From: Anodontia alba
Lineage: Eukaryota; Mollusca; Bivalvia; Lucinida; Lucinidae
Assembly (NCBI GenBank): GCA_964016985.1
Contig: OZ024824.1
Coordinates: 44,251,168-44,315,167, forward strand
DNA: 64,000 bases
Direction: 5' to 3'
Made by a program: the position numbers and the translations under genes. The notes beneath the pieces are model-generated. The model worked only from the letters and a program-made list of their open reading frames with translations. It made no database searches and had not been told where the DNA came from. This document shows, one piece after another, positions 1 to 10,859 of this stretch. Position 1 is the first letter of the stretch, and every line of letters begins with the position of its first letter.

Positions 1-258
1 AACCCTTGTGGGTCATTTTGTGTCGTCTCCCAGAGAAAGGGAGAAAAGAGACAGAAGAGATAGCAGAAGAGATGAAAGAGAGGGACAGGGAAGAAAGAGG
101 AACAGGAATGAAAGTGAAGAAACAGAAGAAATAGAAACATCACCTCCCTACCCTTACCTGCTACAAGGATAGCAGGCCTTGCCCAACTGCAAGCCAATAT
201 CAGCTGGACGCCCCGGTGACATAAGATACATGACACCTTCGCACCACCCGACCACCCC
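1..258 (-). mobile_element. SINE family D copy, truncated by window start
   Basis: Minus-strand copy of a ~285-bp SINE also seen at 3790-4068, 5980-6146 and 59990-60273. The 3' domain (ACCCACAAGGGTTGACGTG then TCGTTAAACCCCAACAC in the sense direction) comes first on the plus strand, followed by a purine-rich (sense: pyrimidine-rich) middle and the head, which ends at 258 with CCACCCGACCACCCC. The tail lies outside the window. It abuts a sequence that recurs at 63950-64000, so it probably inserted into that repeat. The head is not clearly tRNA-like. Confidence 0.8.
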
Positions 259-400
259 AACGAGTTGTATGATGTTTGCCCCGCCTACTTATTGGAAATT
301 CGCTACCTGTGTTGACTGAGCTTTAAGGACGTCCCACTTTCCGCTTGCGGGAGTTTTATTGACATAGGTGTCAAGCGTCGCGGCACCCTTTTGATGGCTG
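259..400. repeat. Dispersed repeat shared with window end
   Basis: Bases 259-309 (AACGAGTTGTATGATGTTTG onward) match 63950-64000 at all but about one position, in the same orientation. The repeat continues past the window end, so how much of 310-400 belongs to it cannot be told here. Function unknown. Confidence 0.6.
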
Positions 401-1557
401 CGTGATCACTGTGTGTATTTGTCATGCGTGCTGAGTTGATTAACTGATGTTTGTATAATTAAACTTTCTTCTGCGACACCCGAAAATATTCGGTGAAATT
501 ATATGAAGTCATTATTATTTTTAAATATTCACGTCTTAAAATCTTAAATTATTATTTTGCTAAGAACGTGTGTCTTCTGATAACACCTCAACACTTCCGG
601 GAGTTACCGAGTGAAATTAAATAAATAAATAACAATTATGCACAGAACGCAAATTTAAATCTATTCGAATTTAGAAGCTTATGTTTGTCACGACAACAAG
701 CAATTTTTCAAATGAGAAGAAAACATATTTTTCGTCAAAATTTTCGGAAAACCCGTTTCTAAATTCGTAGCCTTGTTCCGGCTGCGTTGTTTACCAGCGC
801 AGAAAAGACGCAAAGTAAGTCTAAATATAGGCGAAATGCGATGGTTTTGCTTGCTATTCTCCGCGAACTAACGTATTGCTGTTGGTAACTCATCGAGAGC
901 TCCCTTCTATTTGTTTGTTGTTGCATGAGTCGGCGCCGTTTTCCCGCAATTTTTGTGAAGTAAGCAACTCGCTCGCTTGTGTTGATCAGCTTCAATCCGA
1001 GCAAATATTTCATTAAATACATTTCTGCAAAATAATTTCAGCATAGTTTGTTTTTAGGAAAACATGTTTTGGGTGTTTTCTCTCATGTATTTTCTTTTCT
1101 TTTTTTCTTTCTCTGGGCTTTGAAACGAACGCGAAGTTGGACAAATGTTGATGCTTTCTCTAAGGTCTGACATACAAGTACAGGCTTTCCAAAAAGATGC
1201 GATCGAATTTTAATAAGCGATAAGGATATGTTTAAAACACATCTAAGAGAGGTGTATATCATGATGATTCTGTGTGACACTGAATTAAGAACCTCTGTTC
1301 TACTAAAGAAAGGGCAGACTGCCGCAGCAGGGAAAAAAGTTGGACTTCCTAGATTTTCCTGTGGGACTTCCAAATTTGAGGGGTAGGAAGTCTGGGACTT
1401 CCTGAGTCTGGAAGTTAATGGAAGTCCTGTCACTATTTCCTAAGCCCCAAAAGCTTTTCGATCCTTACCAGACACTCAGTGGTCTAGGTTAACTATGTTG
1501 AAAAACGAAGTTGTCCAGACAGTCCTTAAATATTAAGTTTTCATATTCAGCCGAAAA
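401..1557. other. No recognised feature
   Basis: AT-rich sequence with no convincing exon. Around 1320-1435 there is a short imperfect foldback made of repeated GGACTTCC / GGAAGTCC motifs. Short open frames here have no protein-like composition. Confidence 0.5.
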
Positions 1558-1662
1558 CACCAAGTTTTCTAGGTCAAACTCCTATTTTTCAATTTTAACT
1601 CCAACTTTTCTCAGAGATGGATTCTTAAACTCCTGCTTTCAAAATCCTAATGAGAACTCTGC
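1558..1662 (+). repeat. Diverged hAT-like MITE fragment
   Basis: Degenerate copy of the ~160-bp MITE seen intact at 43878-44038 and 12823-12982. The shared part reads as repeated ACTCC modules and ends in ATCCTAATGAGAACTCTG, compared with ATCCTAGTGAGAACCCTG in the intact copy. Confidence 0.5.
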
Positions 1663-1678
1663 CTCTTAATTCTTTTAA

Positions 1679-1935
1679 GGGTCTACAGAAAAATTTATCT
1701 GGCTCACACTGACATTCATGGTGTAAGATTTTGTATGTTTCAACAAGATCTACCCTTTTTCTTCTTTCTTCCAAGCTTTCTATTACTGGTAGATTTGAAC
1801 ACAAGGCTAATCAGCGATTCTGCACCTTTTTGTAGCATGTCAATGTCTTTTTGCAAATGAGGCTGCCCAACTACTGAGGCATACTCCAGTAGTGGCTTAA
1901 CAGTTGTTTTGAACAACATAGAAATTTTACGTTGA
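1679..1935 (-). pseudogene. LINE reverse transcriptase C-terminal fragment
   Basis: The minus strand encodes ISMLFKTTVKPLLEYASVV then PHLQKDIDMLQKGAESL, the usual post-palm segment of CR1/jockey-type LINE reverse transcriptases (the 'RPLLEYAS.VW.P' region). After a frameshift near 1745 the reading resumes as VDLVETYKIL, which also fits this family. Only about 80 residues remain and there is no catalytic FADD. The 5' end (plus-strand right end) runs into a perfect hairpin at 1924-2010. Dead fragment. Confidence 0.65.
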
Positions 1936-2010
1936 GTAATAGTGAGCACAGCTCGTGATGCGCTTTGCGCGCGCGTCGCGAGCTGTGCTCACTATTACTC
2001 AACGTAAAAT
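1924..2010. repeat. Perfect 32-bp inverted repeat (hairpin)
   Basis: Arms 1924-1955 and 1979-2010 are exact reverse complements over 32 bases (left arm starts ATTTTACGTTGAGTAATAGT). The 23-base spacer 1956-1978 is CG-rich and can mostly pair with itself (GATGCGC against GCGCGTC). The left arm is continuous with the LINE fragment, so the right arm looks like an inverted duplication of LINE sequence. Confidence 0.9.
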
Positions 2011-2441
2011 GTAGTGAGCTCTATGGTAGAGAATATGATCAAGGAAAAATAACATACGACGATATATACTTTCAGCAGAAATTGCTCGGACCAATTTTCT
2101 TCCCATTTTCTTCCCGGAAGTGGTCACCGGAAATTGACAGGACTGGAGCGGACTTGATACTAATACGCATCACGAAGTAACAAGAAACGACTGTCAATGT
2201 CACAAACATATACTGCTGATTATTTTTATTATTTATTATTGATTTACATATATTTTTACATACTGATATTCATTCTTTAATGATGCCGCGAAGGACTTTT
2301 GAAGAGACTACAGATAGGTCTGTGCTGTGCTCGCATTTAGGCTAAGCATATTTTCATATTATTTGTGAAACAACGTCTTATTAAACCAACTCTCTGGTTG
2401 GCTTTTTTTTGTTATTTCAAGAATGTGTTTTCTTGGTAACA
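2011..2441. other. No recognised feature
   Basis: AT-rich, no gene or named repeat seen. Confidence 0.5.
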
Positions 2442-2516
2442 GATCAAATCACTGGCTACTGATCAACAATATTTGAAGGTATGGTATCAGAATCTTCTAT
2501 AGGATAATAAATAATG
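2442..2516. repeat. Repeat R1, uninterrupted by the pogo-bearing element
   Basis: The reverse complement of this stretch occurs at 12697-12747 plus 16719-16746, where the two halves are separated by about 3.97 kb of inserted DNA. The junction falls at about 2465-2470 here. This copy therefore records the pre-insertion sequence of the 12.7-16.7 kb element. R1 continues after 3383, on the far side of the 867-bp insertion. Confidence 0.75.
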
Positions 2517-3383
2517 GTAGAGCACTTTACTTCAACACCGTCCTGTGTTTCGTTGTTTTTCTTGTCCAGAACGAATTTTCCTCAAAACGCCACTTCGCCG
2601 TTACATAGAAATAATGTCTCTTTGCAACATACAAAGCAGACAATTCCTGACACCACAGAATTCCAGAAAAAATTGTGTTTTTTTTTTTCCCTAAAAATCC
2701 ACAGTGCACCATCCACCTCACCGTACGCAAAATCTCGACTTATCTTGTAGTCGTTTTTGATTGGACAACAAAAAAAGTGCTGCTGTGTTTACGCAAAACG
2801 CAAACCAAAATAGAGGCAAAACAGACTGAAAACAAAGAAAGAAAAATCGCATTACAAACAATATTTTGTGACTTGAACTTACCCATGACCCTACCTAAAA
2901 TGGCGAATCCTGTTGAAATAATGCAATGGTAATGTACAACAGTTGCACTTTCTATTATTTCAACTCACTAACAAGTTTCGATATTTATGCTTTCGCTCAA
3001 AAGGTGATTCGTATTATCCATATTTTAATCGAGACAAATTCCCACAGAATAGAAAAGAATATTGTTGTTGATGCCAAGTCTCGCAATAGAAATGATTTTT
3101 CTGTGCCAGCTTGACCTGTCAGAAAGATGTTGTGAACCTCCAGAATCCTCTCTTCAGCAAACATTTGTTCACTAGTGAAAGAAGCCGTAATTCTTGATGT
3201 AGACACAATCCGTAGTAAAAATGTTTGTCCAATCAAATGACATGTACGAACACAACCAAAGATTTCCGTAGATTCCGTAGGGTGCGGTGATTTAATTAAA
3301 GGCGAAGTGGCGTTTTGAGGAAAATTCGTTCTGGACAAGAAAAACAACGAAACACATGACGGTGTTGAAGTAAAGTGCTCTAC
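2517..3383. mobile_element. 867-bp inverted-repeat transposon with captured gene fragment
   Basis: The ends 2517-2599 and 3301-3383 are inverted repeats of 83 bases with a single mismatch, starting GTAGAGCACTTTACTTCAAC. No transposase is encoded, so the element is non-autonomous. The inside carries a minus-strand fragment resembling a PIF1 helicase Walker A region. Flanks are ...AATAATG on the left and TAGTGGTG on the right, with no clear target-site duplication. The long, nearly identical arms suggest recent activity. Confidence 0.8.
3069..3179 (-). pseudogene. PIF1-like helicase Walker A fragment
   Basis: The minus strand reads FTSEQMFAEERILEVHNIFL followed by TGQAGTEKSFLLRDLAS. Spacing and residues match the N-terminal P-loop of PIF1-family DNA helicases (usual form NxFLTGxAGTGKSxLL). 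The P-loop glycine before the lysine is replaced by glutamate (GTEKS, 3093-3116), which should abolish ATP binding. No later helicase motifs follow, so this is a captured, non-functional fragment inside the 867-bp inverted-repeat element. The family assignment rests on about 25 residues. Confidence 0.55.
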
Positions 3384-3789
3384 TAGTGGTGTACCGATGA
3401 TCAGGTGGTATCGATTAGCGGCGTGCTGGAAGCTCCCGATTCCGATAATCGACTGAACTTTCTCACAATTGATCATCGGCAAACTAATTGACGCTGCATG
3501 TTTTCAATTAACCACTTGGGGTAAAACAAACAGTTACCTACTGATGCACTCAGAGACTATACTTGAGTATTCACTAAGTGTTTTCACAGTGTATGAGGAC
3601 ATCTGTCACTGATTACACAACTCATTGACCATAAAGATTTGTGACAATAAGCCGCCGCTTTTGATTTACAAAACTACGCAGTAGAAGGCGGGGCAGAGCA
3701 AGTTTCTTTTATTGGCTAGTGTGTAGTTATGACATGTCATTCAGATTCACCAAGCCTGCCGACTGGTTCACGGTTGATTTGATGAATTG

Positions 3790-4068
3790 ATTGATTGATT
3801 GAGTTGGGGTTTAACGACACGTCAACCCTTGTGGGTCATTTTGTGTCGTCTCCCAGAGAAAGGGAGAAAATAGAAGAGATAGCAGAAGAGATGAAAGGGA
3901 GGGACAGGGAAGAAAGAGAAACAGGAATGAAAGTGAAGCAACAGAAGAAATAAAAACATCACCTCCCTACCCTTACCTGCTACAAGGATAGCAGGCCTTG
4001 CCCAACTATCAGCCAATATCAGCTGGACGCCCTGGGTGACAAAAGATACATGGCACCTTCGCACATTC
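3790..4068 (-). mobile_element. SINE family D, near full length
   Basis: Minus-strand copy of the 59990-60273 SINE. On the plus strand it begins at the tail (TTGATTGATTGAG then TTGGGGTTTAACGACACG), passes through the pyrimidine-tract domain, and ends with the head near GGCACCTTCGCAC. The tail repeat is ATTG/CAAT-like. No confident target duplication was found. Confidence 0.8.
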
Positions 4069-4994
4069 TGTACAACAGATGGGCGGAAATAATGTGTAAA
4101 CTGTTAAAGTCAAATGTATTGATAGTTCATGTTCCCTAAAATCTCGGACCTAATAATACCCGGACTTGTCACTAACAGAACTGCCAATATATGTTGTTGT
4201 GGCTTGATTTAAGTGCTATTCTACAGCGGTATGGTCATTAAAAATGATTTTGGATAATAACTGAAGTTGTAATAAATTGTTTTTAATAGGTCCGGTTGAA
4301 AAATGTTAAGTCACATTTAAATAGATTGGTTATAACATCATTTTGGGTGAATTTCTGATGATTTTCTGCTAAAAGTGCCGATAATAGCTAAAATGGGTAC
4401 TTAATTTTCTCGCTGATGTTTACAAAAACTGTTGGTTTTTCCTTTAATATAATGCTGCAGTCTTAAAGGTAATATATCGAGCTATAGCTTTTTGAAAACA
4501 AATCTCAGATATTCGGAAAAATAACTGAAATATGAGCATTTAAACTTCATCATACAAAATTATGAAAACTCAGCCACGACAACATATTTCCAATAAATAC
4601 AATGCCTGTACCGTAGTTGCTAGTCCAGTGTATATTGGGTCCAAGCTAAAATTAAGCTACCTGGTTCTATGACTCGCACAAATGTCCGTTTTGATGTATT
4701 TTTTGCTGCTGAAAATTTCTGAATGGAACAAATTCTTCAAAGTTTATTATTAATTAAAAGTGTCATAGCACTAGTAAAACAGCTTCAGCCCTTCAGACTA
4801 GTGCATCTGTTTTTTGTTGTTGTTTTTTTTTTCACCCAGCTTTTCATTTAAAATCAATAAAGCAATGCTGAAATTTACCGATTGCACACTAGTACCCAAC
4901 ACTGGACTAGTAGTCGGACATTTTCATTTTAATTCTTCCTGAACCATACAGGTGGGTTGAAACTTATACAATGTCTTAAACAGCATTTTAAAGC
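4069..4994. other. No recognised feature
   Basis: AT-rich unique-looking sequence. No exon, RNA gene or named repeat seen. Confidence 0.5.
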
Positions 4995-5260
4995 ATCATA
5001 CAGTACAGTCTCCGCGAAAGTTCGACCGTTCTCGCATCGCGCATGAACTTTTTTAATTTTCCGCGTTTCTATTATGTAGTTTTTGCGTGAATTTTGCGCG
5101 AATTTCGCGCGGATTTTGCATGAATTTTGCGCGAAGTTTTTTCTTGCATGCACGAGATTTTTTTAGTGTAGCGTGAGGTTTCCGCGCATGAACTGATGTT
5201 TCGACACATGATACTATAACTTCCCCGCAAAACTTCTTTTCAGCCAAGAAAGATTTTTTT
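4995..5260. repeat. CG-rich MITE-like repeat, copy 1
   Basis: Starts CAGTACAGTCTCCGCGAAAG, then runs of GCGCGAATTT / GAATTTTGCGCG. The related copy at 12105-12345 lies in the opposite orientation and ends CTTTCGCGGCGACTGTACTG, the reverse complement of this start. The high CpG content contrasts with AT-rich surroundings. The far end is not resolved. Confidence 0.55.
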
Positions 5261-5410
5261 TTTTCGTGGGGAAAGATGGCCGCTCTCCATTGTTTTAGAA
5301 ACTACACAAATACGTTTAGTTGTTTTCGTTTCTGGATGAACTTCAACGGAATATTATTGGTCCGTATAAACCTCATCTGAATATTTCAAAATACTGCTGT
5401 ATGTATGGCA

Positions 5411-5870
5411 AAACGTGAAGACCCTGATCAGGCGCCGCTTTCTATGGCGTCAGATTTGGATCTACACTATTTGCATAGGCCTATCTGTCTCAATTCCTAG
5501 GTTCTATTTTTAATATGTGTCAGTTTGGTATGCATTTCTGACGAGAAAAGGCTCTATAATTTGTCTAACAAAAGTTTGATTTTCTCTCTAAGCGGTTTCC
5601 CGCCATGATTTCACGTGACGCACGGGGTTTCTTCATGCTGGGCAATGGAAATGATACATTTTGACTATATCATTTTTGGGTATCTTCATTTATATTTTAT
5701 TACTCTGTACTGGAAATGCGAATGTCCAAGAATTGCGTGTTGTCGCTCGGGGGCGTAGCTGAACGGACCAATTAGAATCTAAAAAGGGACTACTAAACAG
5801 CTCCTGTGGGACTTAGAAACAGTCTTTACCCAACATGAATAGCCGTTTTGATGCGCAGGCTGCTTTCTCG
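5411..5870 (+). repeat. Dispersed repeat family B, copy 1
   Basis: Shares the ordered blocks GCATAGGCCTATCTGTC, AGCGGTTTCCCGCCA, CGATTTCACGTGACG-like and GGTTTCTTCATGC with 10240-10490 and 11385-11760, all in plus orientation. No coding capacity seen. Confidence 0.65.
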
Positions 5871-5979
5871 CGTATTAAGCGCTACCATTATGCTTGCCAC
5901 CGCTTATCGCTTTTCAAAAGAAAGTAATAAACATTAAACATTATCTATCTGTCTATATCTCTTTAACGGCATATATAGA

Positions 5980-6146
5980 GAGGGAGTATTTCTTCTGTTT
6001 CTTCACTTTCATTCTTGTTCTCTTTCTTCCCTGTCCCTTTCTTTCATCTCCTCTGCTATCTCTTCTAGCTCTTTTCTGCCTTTCTCTGGGAGACGATACA
6101 AAATGACTCACAAGGGTTCACGTGTCGTTAAACCTCAACACAATCA
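5980..6146 (+). mobile_element. SINE family D, 5'-truncated
   Basis: Plus-strand copy holding only the pyrimidine-rich middle and the 3' domain (GGGAGACGATACAAAATGAC, then CAAGGGTT, then TCGTTAAACCTCAACACAAT). The head is missing. Confidence 0.75.
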
Positions 6147-6498
6147 CGGAATATACCCACAACTGAGTATTATATGTTACAGGTTTTTAACGGCGTGCCA
6201 GTGATATCAGTGACGAAATTCGCTCGGAAATTCGGCGTCCGAAAACATGGTAACATGCTAACTGTAGATACGATCAGCGAATGCTCTGATCAGAATGTGC
6301 AGCTGCGCAGACTGACCCGAGTCTTCGCTCGTCGAACAGGACGTATTGGTAAACCCGGAGATTATAGGAGTGAAATGCGATTAGTAAAGGCTCTGATCAG
6401 ACTACTGATGTGCAGGCTGATCCGTCTCATCGTACCAGTTTTTGTAGGTTTTGTTATGCACACTCATATGCGAATTGTTTGTGCAAATCTTGACGGTA

Positions 6499-6655
6499 AA
6501 ATATTCAACAGATGACACTTTCTCAATTTTCCAAGGAAACAGATTTGGCATTTCATGCAAATTGTCTACATGGCACGGAATGACATATCCAGTTTTCCTA
6601 TTTTCCGGGAAATAAAAAAAAAAAAAATTAAAGAACTTGTCGTCTGCTGAATTAG
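6499..6655. repeat. Foldback MITE, CAGCAGACGACA family
   Basis: Imperfect palindrome with ends AACAGATGACA and TGTCGTCTGCTGAATT, and an internal TTTCATGCAAATTGTC block. Relatives lie at 37322-37492, 47620-47785 and 57488-57578. A run of 14 A near the right half has expanded. Confidence 0.6.
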
Positions 6656-7333
6656 CCTAGAGAGTGGTAATCCAGAAGTTGCGAGTTCGATCCGCGTGCA
6701 CCAAATATTGTGGCGTGAGCAAGACAATTTACTTGTTAAATACATTACGGTCTTTGTTCTGCACATCGAATATTGCAGACACTAGAACAGAACACTTTAC
6801 ACAACAACGAAAGTTCTGATGATTGCTCTGTAAGCCAATAAGTATAATGTTCTAAATGTATACTGTCCGAGAAAAACATACAATAATATTTACTTGCACC
6901 CGGATAAATGCGGGGTAAGGTCCTCACTCTGTAGGTTTTACAGTTTGAAGGGAGCTAACTGCATTTGACTGTTTAAAAGGGGGCTAACTGCAACTGCTTT
7001 ACGGACTGCATTTTTATGAATCACGCCAGTAGATGCTTATGCATAAGCGGTTAACCACTGAACATCCTTCGTCAGAAACTTGTAACTTCCAATCTTGAAG
7101 CAATGGGAGGAGCGTACGACCATAGCAAATACATGTATTTCATGATAAACCGCAACAGAAGAATAGTGCAGCCTTGGTAGGGATCGAATCCGCGATCAGG
7201 TCTCGAGTTCGATTCCCGCCGGTGCGATAACATTCTTTTCAATAAAGTTGGTGGTAACAACTTCTAGCTCAAAAGAACAAAAGAAGAAAACACCGTATTT
7301 GCATGATGCATGAGGGTGAAAAAGGAGCATTCC

Positions 7334-7334
<1 letters not shown>

Positions 7335-7364
<30 letters not shown>

Positions 7365-7381
7365 GAGAGACAGAGAGAGAG
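7335..7381. repeat. (GA)n/(AG)n microsatellite
   Basis: Nearly pure AG dinucleotides broken by two ACAG interruptions. A similar tract occurs at about 8508-8532, and the CT complement at 46790-46826 lies at the equivalent place in the inverted copy. Confidence 0.9.
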
Positions 7382-8519
7382 TTTGCAAACTTAAGATTTT
7401 GGTCCGTCAATTTTAGGCACATCCGGCTATGAGATTTAGACATTCCTGGAGAATAATGGCTAACCTATTTTTGTGAACAGTGAAGACCCTGATCAGACTC
7501 CGCATTCTATCATTTCGAAATGACTTTAATAATTTATGTTGAAAGAGATATAAGACACCAAATCATTGTTAAGTGGTGATATATATTGACAGCCCTAACC
7601 CTGGTCCACCATCAACCGCCCAGGCCTCCAAGCAGTGTAGGTATATTCCAGCCGGTCCGTGTCTGTCTACCATGTCAAATGAGATGTATCCGTACTCCTT
7701 AAGGTCTCCCTTAACCCCGGAAGCGCTTAGCATATTCAGCAGACGGCATATTCATTTTTTTTCTTATTATTTTCCAGTGTAAATAAGGCATGACATTAAA
7801 AGCGAACCGTCTGCTGGGCAGACGATTCACGTGAAAATCTCAGCCTTGTTTTCGCTGTAAAATACTGAAAACAGATCAGCTTCTGCTCTAGAATTTTCAG
7901 CAGCGCTTCAGGGGTTCAATTTTTTTTCTTTGCAGCAAAAAAAAAAAAACAAAAAAAAAAAAAAGAAAAGAAAAGAAAAAAAAAAACAGATGGTTTAAAG
8001 TTGTTTTTTTTTCTGTTGTTAAAATGACACGGAAAAAAAATGGGCCAGTCTGGTTAAAAGTGCTTGTCACATGAAAACAAATATGGGAAGACTCAGTGAA
8101 CACCACCCCTAATTCGCCCAGAAATACAATTCGGCCAGTTATAATCATCCGAGGCATTGGACCAAATGCGCGGCCAGTCTTGCGCATTTTGGTTAGCAGG
8201 TGTTTGTTCGGATACCCTTTAATACTCGCGGCTGAACACAAATCAGTCTCAGAGTTGGTCGTTGGAACATGTAGCCGCAGAATTTTTCGTCACCCACTTA
8301 CACAAATACACTAATTTATATGTGTGTGCATTTGTGCTGTCTGGACCTGCTGCTGCTCAGAATAGTTTAGAGCGTACATACTATATTGTATGTGCAGTGA
8401 TTCACTGAGAATCGTCGTCGGTCGCTAACTTGCATATTTGAAGAAATAAAAAAAAAAAAAAACAAACATACAAGTGAAATGAACTTAAGTTTCCGTTACC
8501 TAATTCAGAGAGAGAGAGA

Positions 8520-9040
8520 GAGAGAGAGAGAGGCGTCTGATCAGGGTCCCCACTGTTTACAAATAGTTTAGCCATTTCCGACTGCATCAGACGACTGTTT
8601 CATACATATTTTAAACTATTATTTTTCAGAGAAAAAAAGATTGATATAGCAGACGATTCACATGAAATGCCAGTTCTTTATTTATATATATATATATATA
8701 TTTATTTATATTTATTTTTTAAGCACATTTAGCTATAGGTCCTATCGCTAATGTACCACGTGTCACCCTTTTTCTCAGAAAAATAATAATAAAGATATGG
8801 TTTTGCATATCGGATGCTGAAAACACAAAAACAGACAACTTAACATGATTGACGGAATTTCTGAAGATTTCTCTGTATGCCAATAATTATAATGGTCTAA
8901 ATGTATATGATGTAAAAGAATCACATTGCTTATATTTATTTGTACCCTGATTAGTGTGGGGTAAGGCCCTCGCTCTGTCTCGGGGCTCTGTAGGGTTACT
9001 GTTTTAAGGGAGCTAACTGCATATGCCTTACAACATGGCG
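8520..9040 (+). repeat. Second partial copy of the 2.2-kb repeat family
   Basis: Carries GCGTCTGATCAGGGTCCCCA, a block around AAGACAATTAT / GGTCTAAATGTATA, and GTGGGGTAAGGCCCTC followed by AAGGGAGCTAACTGCATATG, in the same orientation as 6780-7000. The middle is replaced by an (AT)n-rich stretch near 8680-8720. Confidence 0.55.
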
Positions 9041-9676
9041 ATTGTCTCCCCTAACGAAAAAAAAAAAAAAAAAAAAAAATCGCCTGACATATCGCAAATC
9101 GGTTGGGATAAAGCAACAACAAAAACAAACAGCAAGCCAATTAATTTTCTTACATTTGGTGAAAAGAATCAACAACAAGTGAGGCAAATTAAAGAATATA
9201 CACGGGGTACTAAAAAAATTGTACCACCACGAGAACAGATTTTAGCCCATACATGTTGTCTGCCCCCACCGCCGATAGAATGAAATTAAATGAAAAAAAA
9301 TAGGGTTGTTTACTATTGCATGAACATATAAAATAGGGTAGGCAGGTCAGACTCTTTTTTTAAAACCTCGCTACACGATAGTGGCGGGGTATTAAGGTTT
9401 CACATATGACGTCCATGTGTCTGTCCGTCCACCAGTCCGTTTTTCCCGTCCGTTTTTTCGTTTCCGAATGATACAATGGATTTTCACCAAACTTGGTATG
9501 TGCTTTGATATTGTGGAGATCTAGTTTGGGATTGCTAATGGACAAACTTCGACAATTTTTTACCTTGTTTATGTTATCTGCGCCGACATGATAATGGCGG
9601 GGTATAGTAGTTTAACGTTTTTATTTATTGATGTATTATTATTATTATTATTATTTTCAATTTTTAGATAGGTTAG
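9041..9676. repeat. A-rich tract and dispersed GGCGGGGTAT repeat
   Basis: Poly-A at 9058-9079. At 9366-9605 there is a repeat bounded by ATAGTGGCGGGGTATTA and ATAATGGCGGGGTATAG, with GTCTGTCCGTCCACCAGTCC inside; this style of repeat is common in marine invertebrate genomes. No gene seen. Confidence 0.5.
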
Positions 9677-9935
9677 GTTTGTTTGTTTGTGTTGAGGTTT
9701 TACGGCCCAGTCAACCCAATGGGGTCATTTCGAGCGCGGTCAGTTTACCTAACCACACGTTTACTGGGCAGGCTTAGTCCTCTAAGCGGTTAACCAGTAT
9801 TGTGCACATTCTTTCACCAGAAACTGACAACTGCCCTTCTTGAATCAGCGGAAGGGAGAGAATGACCGTAGAAAATATTTCATGATCAATCTCCACGAAA
9901 GAATGTTACCGACCTCGGCGGGGGAGGTTAGGTTG
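9677..9935 (-). mobile_element. SINE family A, minus copy lacking most of the head
   Basis: Plus strand starts at the tail GTTTGTTTGTGTTGAGG, then TTTTACGGCCCAGTCAACCC, matching the reverse complement of 41317-41629. It ends near the B-box side with CCTCGGCGGGGG, so the tRNA-like head is largely lost. Confidence 0.8.
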
Positions 9936-10022
9936 GTCACCTTTTTATTTATTTAATTATTTTACGTTGCTGTTCACGTACTTTAATTTTAACTTTATTA
10001 ATAGTTTTGATTGCATTGTGGA

Positions 10023-10025
<3 letters not shown>

Positions 10026-10063
<38 letters not shown>
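10026..10063. repeat. Poly-A run of about 38 bases
   Basis: Uninterrupted A homopolymer. The length may be unreliable in an assembly. Confidence 0.9.
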
Positions 10064-10065
<2 letters not shown>

Positions 10066-10239
10066 AACTATCTGTGTTGTTGATGTTTAAAAATGCTCCA
10101 TATTGTTCTAGTCTATATAATTGACCATTACGGAGTCGTCAAATAAACGGTATTCACTGGTCGCACAGGTCTTATTGTCCTAAAAGAGTTTTCCAAATTT
10201 TCATGATCCCTGTTCCCCCAAATTAGTTGCATTCCCTTT

Positions 10240-10490
10240 TTCTCTGCGGCGTCTGATCTGGGTCTACATTGTTTGCATAGGCCTATCTGTCCCAATATTT
10301 AGGTTCTTTAAATTCTTAATACGTGCCAGTTTCGTATGTTTCTGAGGAGAAAAGGCGCAATAAATTAAGTTTGTTTTTCTCCCGAAGCGGTTTCCCGCCA
10401 CGATTTCACGTGACGTCACCGCTACGAGCACGTGGTTTCTTCATGCGGGGCAAGGAAAATGTTGCTTTGTGACTTTTGCATTGTCTGGGT
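10240..10490 (+). repeat. Dispersed repeat family B, copy 2
   Basis: Same block order as 5411-5870, with the fuller form CGTGACGTCACCGCTACGAG before GCACGTGGTTTCTTCATGC. Confidence 0.65.
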
Positions 10491-10492
10491 AC

Positions 10493-10856
10493 AGTCGAAC
10501 TTCAATGGCTCGAACATCGTTAGGACCATAAAATTTGTTCGAGACATGGGTAGTTCGACCCATTGAGGGTTAATCATGGTGCCAGGTCAGGAAGCATGTG
10601 GCAATAATTTAGGGAAGTCTTTTCGATATCCTATACAATAATTATATGTTGAGACTACTCATTAGAATCGCCTCGATGAGGTTCGATGAGGCAATTCTAA
10701 TGAGTACACACAACATACAATTTCATGATAAAATAAAATTTCCTTAAATATTTGTTTTCTTGAGATATCGGAAGAACTTCGTAGGACTCAAAAACAGGTT
10801 CGAATCAGCCATGGTAAACGATCCATCCGGGTTCGAGCTATTGAGGTTCGACTGTG
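10493..10856. mobile_element. ~364-bp MITE with 25-bp terminal inverted repeats
   Basis: Left end ACAGTCGAACTTCAATGG and right end CCATTGAGG-related GAGCTATTGAGGTTCGACTG are inverted repeats with few mismatches. Inside, ACTCATTAGAATCGCCTC and GAGGCAATTCTAATGAGT form a second foldback. No coding sequence. Confidence 0.75.
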
Positions 10857-10859
10857 TTT

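Larger units (their letters stand above)
6150..8365 (+). repeat. ~2.2-kb composite repeat, plus copy
   Basis: Collinear, block by block, with the reverse complement of about 45900-48300. Shared blocks in order: CAGACTGACCCGAGTCTT-like, a foldback MITE, the AAATGCGGGGTAAGG block, a GGTTAACCGCTTA block, a (GA)n tract, CATCCGGCTATGAGA, GCGCTTAGCATATTCAGCAG, AATCATCCGAGGC and GGATACCCTTT. No protein was recognised. Probably a long non-autonomous transposon or a segment of one; the ends are not fixed. Confidence 0.65.

Noticed and set aside
3069..3179. Functional PIF1 helicase exon
   Set aside because: The P-loop reads GTEKS instead of GTGKS and no other helicase motif follows.
6174..6515. 113-residue plus-strand ORF as a gene
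   Set aside because: It lies in the 2.2-kb dispersed repeat and its inverse copy does not keep the frame.
9023..9283. 86-residue ORF starting MPYNMAIVSPNE
   Set aside because: Runs through a poly-A tract; no similarity to a family and no splice or promoter context.
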